Source: Bacteroidota bacterium
GTDB lineage: Bacteria; Bacteroidota; Bacteroidia; UKL13-3
Assembly (NCBI GenBank): GCA_027484685.1
Contig: JAIXSO010000052.1
Location: 85,409 to 149,408, forward strand
DNA length: 64,000 bases
Direction of reading: 5' to 3'
The notes below the pieces were generated by a model. That model saw only the letters and a list, made by a program, of their open reading frames with translations. It was not told the origin of the DNA and did not search any database. Positions 1 through 9,700 of the stretch are shown here, piece after piece (within the stretch, counting starts at the first letter, position 1; each line of letters starts with the position of its first letter). The position numbers and the translations under genes are program-made.

Positions 1-3000
1 ACTAATTGTCCAGTGAAAGAGGTAAGTATAAAAATTGATGGAAATATTGTTATATCAGGAGGAACTCCTGTAAATACTGATAATAACGGACAATTTTCTG
101 TTCAAGTTCCAATTGGGTTTCATGTGATAACTGTAGAAAAGGATGGTCATATTTTTAGTGAAGGTAGATTTCCTGATGTTGGATTATATGAGTTTCTATC
201 CCCGGTTAACAATATTCAATTTGTTGATAGCACTTTTATTAAGGTTGTTGGAAGAGCTGTTGGTGGATTGACAGAAGGCAATAAAATTGCTGGTTTAGGC
301 CGTTCAAAAAACAATATTGGTATTAGTAGAATTATTTTTAGGTCGCAATTATTGAATGGCTGTCGCACAGATACTGTTTATACAAATAAAAACACGGGAG
401 AATATACTGCTTATTTGCCTCCTTTAGTTTATACTGTTGAGCCAAAGGTATTAAGTAACTTGGCTCTTAATTTTGGCGTTCAGCCATTGCTTGATTTAAC
501 AAATAGCTTCAATCAAGTGAAAGTAAAAGATTCACTGTTTCAAAATAACGTTTTTAAGCAAATTGACTCTAATTTTTATAATGTGAGAAGGGATTTTATT
601 TATAGAACTCCAGCTCAAATACAAGCTTTTCAAATTAAATTGGATAATGATACAACTAGTTTTTTAGGCGATAATGAATATAAGTTTAGTAGAAACGATA
701 AGGTTATATTTACTGGTAATCCGTTTGGTTATCCAATTTTTTCTGAGTCGAAACAGTATGGCATTCGCTTTATTATTACCGAACCGTACGAAAATAATGA
801 TAGCATAATTCCAGGGTTAGGTGTTTATAAAACTTATTATAAGGACTATGTAAATGGAGCCATGCAAATTGACAATAATTTTGTGTTAGGCGTTGACACA
901 AATTCAAGCATTAACGTATTGCAGGGTATAGGAGATTATTATTTTGTGGCTGGAGGCCCAAATATTTCTGCTGATCCAATAAATCCTAATTATAGTTTTA
1001 CAAAAACAATTGATGCATTGTTCATTCCACAAGGCAATGTGGCAAGTGTGCCTTGGTTGCCTAATAGCAGTGACCCAATTAGTAAATCATTTAGATTTAT
1101 AACTTTTGGAAACAGAGGGCGTGGCAATAATTTTGTTACCAAAGGCCCATCAATGGTTGATTTTATTTTAAGAGATCCTCCTGGTTCACTTAGTTTTTCA
1201 ACTTTAGCAAAAGGTCAATCATTTAGTAAGGTTGAGGATATACAATCAGTTTATCAGGGATCACAATCATTGGGGGTGTCAATTTTTAATGGTGTTCAAG
1301 TTAGTACTCCTGGTGGAGATGTTGATGCCGCGAATACAGCAACGGTTACAGCAAATTTTACCCAAACTGCTACTAAAGAAGGAAATAGAGTTACCACTAC
1401 TACATTTAACACTACTGTAACAACTAGTGCCGATCCAGGTTCTGTAGGCTCTCAAGCTGATATTTTTATTGGAAAATCAACCAATATGGTATTTGGTTTA
1501 ACCGATAATATTAGGCTAATTGATACAGCTACTTGTAATTTAGCTGATGTAATTTGTATTGGAAATGATTTTAATGGATATAAAATAGGTAAAACTACAG
1601 GAATGTTCTTAGTGCCTCAAGGAGTAGCCACAACATTTTATTATACAACTGATGAAATTGAAAATATTCAAATTCCTAATTTAATTACTTTAAGAAATTC
1701 AATTTTAGCTAATTCAAAATATAGTAACGGTACTAAAAAATATACCATAGTATTTAATGATGCAAATGATCCAGATTACGATAAAAAATATGGCAGTAAT
1801 AATGACGATGCTATTTGGGGTAATGCTGCTTCAACTTTAACACCATCTGTAAGAGATTCTCAAGATAATTTTGGCCAAAGTTACGTGTTTAATTTCGATC
1901 AATCTCTTGACCCAAAGTATAGAATGTTTCAAACCGATTCTGTAAGAATGCTTAACCAACAAATTGCATTATGGAAACAAGCACTAGCAAGAAATGAACG
2001 TGAAAAATATGGCGTTTTTAGTAATTTATTCCCACCTGACCCCAATGGAACTAATATTAGTTTTGGAAAAGCAACAGTAGCAAAAGATTTTTCAACCGAG
2101 GTTGATTCTACGGAAACTGTGATAGCTGAATTTGATTTTGGTGTGGAGGCTAATTTAGAAATTTATGGTAAATTTGGTGGCAAAGGTGCAGGCTTACAGT
2201 TAAGTGCTGCATATAATTATAGTTCAATAAATTCACAAAGTTTTACGGGTGTTACAAGTACCACTATTTCATATTCGTTAAATGATGGAGATGATGATAA
2301 TTTGCTATCGGTTGATGCAGTTAAATCGCCTCTAGGTAATGGCCATTTATTTAAGTTAAGAGCAGGACAAACTTCTTGCCCGTATGAAGGTGAAACCTAT
2401 GCGCATTACTTTAATCCAAGTTTGCCCGATTCTCAAATAAATGCTAGTACTTATTTTGAGGATGGTGAATCAGTTAAACTAGCCGAAGGTACAGCACAAA
2501 TTGATGTTCCTAAAATTGCAATTAGTCCGGCTCGAAAGGTAAATGTGCCTGCCGAAAATGAAGCTACTTTTATTTTAACTTTAAAAAATGAAAGTGAGGC
2601 TAATGTAGATAATACTTATGATTTAAGATTGGTGGAAGCTTCAAATCCGTATGGGGCAATTGTTTCAATTGATGGACAAAGTCCTAATAGAAGTTTTGAT
2701 GTACCTGGAGCACCCGGTGGTTCAAGCATTACCAAAACGGTTTCTATAAAAAGAGGGCCTATTTATTATAAATACGATAGCTTATTGTTTATTTTTAAAT
2801 CGCAATGCGATGATAATATTATGGACTCTGCCTATGTTAGTGTAGCATTTTTACCCACTTGTACCAAAGCTAACATTACCAATATTGACGATAAATGGGT
2901 ACTTAATTCTTCATTCAAAGACTCTTTACCTGTAGTTATAAGTAATTATGATTACAATTTTGGTGGTTTTAGTAATATTGAATTACAATACAAACAAGCT

Positions 3001-6000
3001 TCAAAAAGTGTTTGGAATGCAGTAAAAACCTTTTATAAGGATACAAGCGATATTACTTTAGCTATTCCAACCGATAAAGCTTATACCTCTTTTATTTGGA
3101 ATGTAGCAGAAGTAGCTGATGGTCCATACGACTTAAGAGTAGCAAGTACATGCAGTGCACCTGGTTACGATGATGTGAAACTATATTCTACTCCTATTAC
3201 TGGAATTATTGATAGGGTAAATCCTCATCCTTTTGGAACACCTTCGCCTGCTGATGGTATTTTATCGCCTAACGATGATATTAGTATTCAATTCAATGAA
3301 TCAATAGACCCTAGCACTATTACATTTAATAACTTTGATTTAAGAGGTGTTTTAAATGGTAGTCCAGTTAGGAATAGTACTAGTTTGTATTTTGATGGTA
3401 ACAGCGATAATGTAGAAATTGAAAGTGGACTTTCATTACAAAAACGTTCGTTTACTGTGGAGTTTTGGGCTAAACGCAAACAATTAAATAGTAGGACAAT
3501 TTTATTTTCTCAAGGAAATCAAGCTGAACAAAGTATTTCAATTGGCTTTGATGAAAATAATAGAATGATGTTCAATATGAACGCATCTACTATTTTATCT
3601 AATACTTCATATACCGATACTGTTAATTTTGTTCATTACGCAGTTTCATATAATTACGAAAATCAAACTGTAGTATTGTATGTAAATGGTGTAGTTGCCA
3701 ATTCTTCCTCACCAAATTTATATGAAGTGTATGAAGGTTCTGGTAAAGTATTTTTTGGTAAATTGAGTTATAGTTCTGGATTTGACTTTAAAGGTAATTT
3801 AGCTGAAATTAGGTTATGGAATACAGCTAGGAGTTTAACGCAAGTATTATCAAATATGAACAAGCAGCTTACAGGAACAGAAGCTGGAATTGTAAGCAAT
3901 TGGCGATTAGATGAAGCCAATGGTGCTATAGCTAAAGATATAGTTAGAAGTAGAAATGGTTTTATTAATAATGCTACTTGGAGTTTAACACCAAGCGGTA
4001 AATCATTGGCATTTAATGGAGTAAACGGCTATTTAAATTATCCTGCCTCTACAGCGGTTATTTCAAAAGAAATGGACTTTACCATTGAATTTTGGTTTAA
4101 GTCAAATAACAATAATGGTATTCAAACTTTACTTTCAAATGGACGAGGTGATAATAATGAACCAAGTGCTGAATATAAATGGTGGATTGGTTCTAATACT
4201 TCTGGAAATATATTGGTAAAGCATAATGGCAATCAATTTTTAGCTACCAATAGTAATTATTTTGATGGCAATTGGCATCATTTTGCATTGGTTTTAAAAC
4301 GTAGTTCTAGCTTAACTGCATTCATTGATGGCAATCAACAAAATAGCATTCCTGCAAGTAGTTTTGGTCAGTTTGGTGGTTCAAAATTATGGTTAGGAGC
4401 ACGTAATTTAAATCCAATTCAAACCACAGATTCAACCGATTTATATTTTAATGGTTTGATTGATGAGTTTAGATTTTGGAATGTATCGCGATTACAAGAG
4501 CAAATAAAAAATGGCTATCAATACAGAATTTTGGGTAATGAAAGTGGTTTGATTGCCTATATTCCTTTTGAAGACTATACAACTGTATTGGGCGTTCCCA
4601 TTTTATCTCAAAGCAATAAAGAATTTATAAGTAATAATAATTTTGTTTTAGTGAATGGAGCTGGTTTTTCAAACGAAACACCTTTAATTAAATTGCCATT
4701 ACCAAATCAAAGTATAGCATTTACTTATTCAATTAATAATGATAAAATAGTACTAACACCTACTACCTCGCAAGAGTTAATTGAAAATGTTACTTTAGAT
4801 ATTACCGTAAAAAATATTTTAGATAAGAATGGTAATATCATGCAATCACCAAAAACATGGATTGCCTATATCAATAAAAATCAAGTAAAATGGCAACAAC
4901 AAGAATTTACCTTTACTAAAAAAGCAGGTGCTAGCTTAACCTTTAATGCTAATATAGTTAATTTAGGAGGAGCGCTTAAGCAATGGAATATTTCAAACCT
5001 GCCTTCATGGTTAACGGTTAGCAACTCATCAGGCACAGTAAGTCCTAATAGTTCAATTCAAGTTCAATTTACGGTTGATCCTAATGTGAATATTGGTAAT
5101 TATGAACAAGCTTTACAACTAACAACGGATTTTGGTTTTGCCGAACTATTGTACATAAAATTAAAAGTTAGTGCCGATGCACCAGCAAGTTGGAGTTTAA
5201 ATCCATCAGGTTTTAATTATTCAATGAATATTGTTGCACAACTAAAAGTAAATAACATAAGTTTAACAAATACTGAGTCGAAATTAGCTGCCTTTGTTGG
5301 TAACCAATGCAGAGGTGTTGCTAATTTGCAATATTTGCCACAGTACGATAAATATTTAGCATTTATAACCATATACAGCAATAGTAATAATACCATTGAA
5401 AAGTTAGACTTTAAAATATGGAATGCCGATGCTGGTAAAATTCATACCGATATTGATACTAGCTTATATTTTACTCCTGATGCTTTGATTGGAAACTTTG
5501 CCACTCCTCAAGTATTTAATGCTTCTGATAAATTAACACGTTATGTACCATTAAATGCAGGTTGGAACTGGATTTCTTTTAATTTATTAAATAGTGATTC
5601 TACCAAATTAAATCAACTATTAGGAAACCTAACTTTAAACAATGGTTCTCAATTAAAAAACAATATGGAGTTCGCATCTTTTGATGTTCAAAATGGATGG
5701 TCGGGTAACTTAGTTGGTATCAATGCAGGTATTAAACCAGAAAAATCGTACTTATTAAATATTGGTAATGTAGATACACTTGTGTTAAAAGGTATTGAGG
5801 TTAATCCTAGTTTACGTCCTATAAATTTAGTTCCTGGTTGGAATTGGATTGGTTTTCCATCGCAACGAAACTTAACTGTTAACGAAGCTTTTGGAAATTA
5901 TTCAGCTACACATGGCGATGTTATCAAAAACCAAACACAATTTGCCATTTACGATAGTATAATGGGCTGGGTTGGTAGTTTAATTACCATGAAACCTAAT

Positions 6001-6714
6001 GTGGGTTTTTTATATAATACCACAGTTAATGGAAACTTCACTTATCCAAGAACTGCTATTTTTGGAAAAAAAGGAATTGATGCAGAAAATATCACTTCAA
6101 AATATTGGCAAGCTAATGCATATGCTTACGCTGAAAATACCAATATTATTAGTACTGTAAACATTTGTAATAAATTACTTGAAAATGGAAATTGGTTATT
6201 AGGTGGTTTTGTAAATAATGAGTTAAGAGGTTTTGCAAAAGCTCAGTTTATTAATAATCAATATGCTTATTTCTTAACCATTGCTGGCAATAATAATGAG
6301 CCTATTACATTTAAATTATTAGATGAAACTTCTGGAAAAGTTTATGACTTAAACGAAAATTTAGCATACAAGCCAAATGCTTTATTAGGAAGTATTAGCA
6401 GTCCATTTAACTTAACTGCTACCAGCTTAATTCCTTGTAACGATAACAATACTTTTGATAATGATTATTATAAATTTTATCCTATTCCAGCATCAAATAA
6501 ATTAAATGTTGAGTTAAATTTAAATGATGTTCAATCGGTGCAAATACATATTTATGATATAGCAGGAAAGTCGGTGTATAGCACAGAAGAGAAGCAACTT
6601 AATAAAGGTATTCAAGTGATAGGCTGCGATATTACAAATATTCAAAACGGTATCTACATAGCTGAAGTTATGGCCAATAACAATGTTTACAGACATAAAA
6701 TAATTAAAAACTAA
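1..6714 (+). CDS. Giant LamG-domain T9SS cargo protein, 5' end missing
   Basis: The frame is open to the first base (T-N-C-P before the GTG at 13), so the true start lies upstream and about 2237 codons are visible. Numbering from the GTG at 13: two LamG/concanavalin-like domains (about 1122-1300 and 1329-1515, with 'FTVEFWAK' and 'FTIEFWFK' cores), a BACON-like beta domain (about 1626-1722), a module with 'FVGNQCRG' (about 1722-1840), paired 'GWNWISF'/'GWNWIGF' segments (about 1851-2015), a second divergent copy of the module (about 2030-2140), and a type A T9SS sorting domain at the end ('YPIPASNKLNVE', 'GIYIAEV', 'HKIIKN'). It is inferred to be secreted through the outer membrane and held on the surface or released, probably as an adhesin or sugar-binding protein. 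The substrate is unknown. The 'FVGxQCRG' module recurs at the start of the next gene, 39 bases downstream. Confidence 0.85.
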   Translation, partial: TNCPVKEVSIKIDGNIVISGGTPVNTDNNGQFSVQVPIGFHVITVEKDGHIFSEGRFPDVGLYEFLSPVNNIQFVDSTFIKVVGRAVGGLTEGNKIAGLGRSKNNIGISRIIFRSQLLNGCRTDTVYTNKNTGEYTAYLPPLVYTVEPKVLSNLALNFGVQPLLDLTNSFNQVKVKDSLFQNNVFKQIDSNFYNVRRDFIYRTPAQIQAFQIKLDNDTTSFLGDNEYKFSRNDKVIFTGNPFGYPIFSESKQYGIRFIITEPYENNDSIIPGLGVYKTYYKDYVNGAMQIDNNFVLGVDTNSSINVLQGIGDYYFVAGGPNISADPINPNYSFTKTIDALFIPQGNVASVPWLPNSSDPISKSFRFITFGNRGRGNNFVTKGPSMVDFILRDPPGSLSFSTLAKGQSFSKVEDIQSVYQGSQSLGVSIFNGVQVSTPGGDVDAANTATVTANFTQTATKEGNRVTTTTFNTTVTTSADPGSVGSQADIFIGKSTNMVFGLTDNIRLIDTATCNLADVICIGNDFNGYKIGKTTGMFLVPQGVATTFYYTTDEIENIQIPNLITLRNSILANSKYSNGTKKYTIVFNDANDPDYDKKYGSNNDDAIWGNAASTLTPSVRDSQDNFGQSYVFNFDQSLDPKYRMFQTDSVRMLNQQIALWKQALARNEREKYGVFSNLFPPDPNGTNISFGKATVAKDFSTEVDSTETVIAEFDFGVEANLEIYGKFGGKGAGLQLSAAYNYSSINSQSFTGVTSTTISYSLNDGDDDNLLSVDAVKSPLGNGHLFKLRAGQTSCPYEGETYAHYFNPSLPDSQINASTYFEDGESVKLAEGTAQIDVPKIAISPARKVNVPAENEATFILTLKNESEANVDNTYDLRLVEASNPYGAIVSIDGQSPNRSFDVPGAPGGSSITKTVSIKRGPIYYKYDSLLFIFKSQCDDNIMDSAYVSVAFLPTCTKANITNIDDKWVLNSSFKDSLPVVISNYDYNFGGFSNIELQYKQASKSVWNAVKTFYKDTSDITLAIPTDKAYTSFIWNVAEVADGPYDLRVASTCSAPGYDDVKLYSTPITGIIDRVNPHPFGTPSPADGILSPNDDISIQFNESIDPSTITFNNFDLRGVLNGSPVRNSTSLYFDGNSDNVEIESGLSLQKRSFTVEFWAKRKQLNSRTILFSQGNQAEQSISIGFDENNRMMFNMNASTILSNTSYTDTVNFVHYAVSYNYENQTVVLYVNGVVANSSSPNLYEVYEGSGKVFFGKLSYSSGFDFKGNLAEIRLWNTARSLTQVLSNMNKQLTGTEAGIVSNWRLDEANGAIAKDIVRSRNGFINNATWSLTPSGKSLAFNGVNGYLNYPASTAVISKEMDFTIEFWFKSNNNNGIQTLLSNGRGDNNEPSAEYKWWIGSNTSGNILVKHNGNQFLATNSNYFDGNWHHFALVLKRSSSLTAFIDGNQQNSIPASSFGQFGGSKLWLGARNLNPIQTTDSTDLYFNGLIDEFRFWNVSRLQEQIKNGYQYRILGNESGLIAYIPFEDYTTVLGVPILSQSNKEFISNNNFVLVNGAGFSNETPLIKLPLPNQSIAFTYSINNDKIVLTPTTSQELIENVTLDITVKNILDKNGNIMQSPKTWIAYINKNQVKWQQQEFTFTKKAGASLTFNANIVNLGGALKQWNISNLPSWLTVSNSSGTVSPNSSIQVQFTVDPNVNIGNYEQALQLTTDFGFAELLYIKLKVSADAPASWSLNPSGFNYSMNIVAQLKVNNISLTNTESKLAAFVGNQCRGVANLQYLPQYDKYLAFITIYSNSNNTIEKLDFKIWNADAGKIHTDIDTSLYFTPDALIGNFATPQVFNASDKLTRYVPLNAGWNWISFNLLNSDSTKLNQLLGNLTLNNGSQLKNNMEFASFDVQNGWSGNLVGINAGIKPEKSYLLNIGNVDTLVLKGIEVNPSLRPINLVPGWNWIGFPSQRNLTVNEAFGNYSATHGDVIKNQTQFAIYDSIMGWVGSLITMKPNVGFLYNTTVNGNFTYPRTAIFGKKGIDAENITSKYWQANAYAYAENTNIISTVNICNKLLENGNWLLGGFVNNELRGFAKAQFINNQYAYFLTIAGNNNEPITFKLLDETSGKVYDLNENLAYKPNALLGSISSPFNLTATSLIPCNDNNTFDNDYYKFYPIPASNKLNVELNLNDVQSVQIHIYDIAGKSVYSTEEKQLNKGIQVIGCDITNIQNGIYIAEVMANNNVYRHKIIKN

Positions 6715-6753
6715 CAAATTGAAATAAATATAATTAGAATACAAGAACTACTT

Positions 6754-9700
6754 ATGAAGCAAAAAATATTTATAATATCCTTTTTATTACTAGGATTTAT
6801 TAAAACAAAAGCTGCTGCGCCAAGTTGGTCGGTTAACCCAGCAAGCTTTCAGTTTAACATGACATTGGTAGCTGTAGCCAATATTAATTGTGTGGAATTA
6901 GCAAATCCAAGTAATAGAATTGGCGTATTTGTTGGCACTCAATGCAGAGGAACAGCCTTAACAAGTCAAGTGGTTAATGGCAGGTATACTGCTTCATTGT
7001 TTGTTTATAGCAATAATGTTTCTGGTGATTCCGTTTCCTTTCAGGTTTATAATGCTGCTTTAGATTCAGTATTTAATATACCTATTAAAATTGTATTTCA
7101 ACAAAATGCAAATTATGGAACTGCCACTGCACCTTTTGTAATTTACAATAACCAATCGCCAACTGATATTTCAACTTCGGTAAATTCGTTTAGTGAAAAC
7201 ACTTCAATTGGAGCTACCATTGCTACTTTAAGTGCTCAAGATCCTGATGGTGCAGAAAACTTTAGTTATTCATTAGTTTCAGGGAGTGGAAGCACCGATA
7301 ATTCAAAATTTTCTATACTGGGTAATACTTTAAGATTAGCTTCAACTGTTAATTTTGAAATTCAAAAAACTTGTGCTATTAGGTTAAGAGTTTTGGATGG
7401 AAGAGGGTGTTCGTTTGAAAAAGTAATTTCATTAAATGTGATTAACTTTAATGAGCCTCCAACAGCTATCTTAATTTCAGATTCAACCATATTTGAGAAT
7501 GCTGCGGCTTTAACCATTATTGGAACTTTATCGGCTGTTGATGCTGATTCTGCCGATATGGCCACGTTTAGTTTAGTTGGTGGAGTTGGTTCAACCGATA
7601 ATGCAAGTTTTACTATTTCTGGAAATATACTTCGCGCCACTCAATCATTTAATTTTGAAATCAAAGCAAGTTATTCAATAAGAGTAGGGGTGAGGGATGC
7701 AGCCAACAATAGCTTTGAGCGCATTATAAATATCGTTGTAAAAGATGCAAACGATTTTCCAACAAATATTTTATTAAATGGTTCTACAATTGGAGCTTCA
7801 TTTGCAGAAAATAGAACAATAGGATCTTTATTAGCAACGTTTACCACAACTGATGAAGATGTTGCAAATCAATTTACTTACACTTTTGTAAATGCAGTAG
7901 GTAATGATAATAGTAATTTTCAAATAGTAGGAAATCAATTAAGAAGCAATGCAAATTTTGACTTTGAAACCAGGCAAATTTATGCCATTGCTGTTCAAAC
8001 AAACGATGGTAATGGTGGTATTTTTTCAAAACAATTTTTATTAACAGTTACCGATAGCAACGATGCTCCAATAGCTGTTAATATTAGTAATAATACTATC
8101 TTAGAAAATCAACCATTACAAACATTTATTGCTAAATTAAGCACTTCCGACCCTGATGTTACTCAAACAAATTTTACTTACAATCTTGTTTCAGGTAGTG
8201 GTAGTTCGGGAAACTCAAATTTTACCATAAGTAACGATACTTTGTACAGCAATAATACTTTTAATTTTGAAGGTGTTAATTCATACAGTATTAGGTTAAG
8301 AACAACCGATGCATTTGGTGCTTCATTTACTCAAGTATTTATTATTTCAGTTTTAGATGCCAACGATAATCCTTCTGATGTCAGCTTGTCAAATAACTCC
8401 ATCAATGAAAATCAAAGTATAAATACTGTTATTGGCACATTAACTTCAACTGATCAAGATATAATTAGCACTTTTAGTTACTCATTGGTAAGTGGCTTAG
8501 GTGCTACCGATAATTCATTCTTCAATATAAGTGGAAATACACTTCGTACATCAAGTGTTTTTAATTTTGAAAATAAAAGTACCTATTCAATTAGAGTAAG
8601 AACTACTGATGGCAATGGAGGATTTTTTGAAAAAATATTTGCTATTAATATCAATAATATAAATGATGCCCCATCTGATATTAATTTGTCGAATAATTCT
8701 ATTGCAGAGAACAGAAGTATTAACTCAGTGATAGGTTCTTTTACAAGTATTGATCAAGATGTAACCGATAATTTTACTTACAGTTTTGCCAATATTGCAG
8801 GAAACGATAACAATAGTTTTATTATTTTAGGTAATACACTTAGAGTTGCGCAACAATTAAATTTTGAGCAAAAGAATACCTATTTTATTTACGTTACTAC
8901 CACAGATGCTAGTAGTGCAAGTTTTACCAAACAATTTCAGATTAATATTTTAGATAGTAACGATGCCCCAATAGACATTTCTATTAGCAGTCCAAGTATT
9001 TCTGAAAATCTTTCTGTTAACTCTTTTATTGGTAAATTTAGTACAACCGACCAAGATGCAAATAACTCATTTATTTATAGTTTAGTTTCAGGAACTGGCT
9101 CAGCAGATAATCCTAATTTTATCATCAGTAACGATTCTCTTTACTGCGCTACTGTATTAAACTTTGAAACTAAGAATACCTTTTCTATAAGAGTTCGCTC
9201 TACTGATAATGGAAACTTATTTACCGAAAAAGTTTTTACTATAACCGTTATTAATGGCAATGACGCACCAACAGATATTTCATTAAGTAATAATCTTGTT
9301 AACGAAAACATGCCTTTTAATACTTTAATAGGTAATTTAAATTCTACCGACCCAGATACCGGAAATGTTTTTACTTATGCTTTAGTGCCTGGCGTTGGTG
9401 CTGCTAATAATGCGCTTTTTACCATAGTAGGTAACCAATTACGCACTTTTGGAATTTTTAATTTCGAAAACCAAAAGAACTATTCTATTAGAATACAAAC
9501 CAACGATGGTAATGGTGGTACATTTTCAAAAGTTTTTACCATTAATGTGGTTGATATAAATGATAGACCTACTAATATACTTTTAAGCAATAACTCCATT
9601 ACTGAAAGTAAACCTTTAAACAGCTTAGTTGGCAATTTAACTTCGGCCGATGAAGATACTTTAAGTAGTTTTGTTTATAGTTTTTCAAATTCTCAAACCA

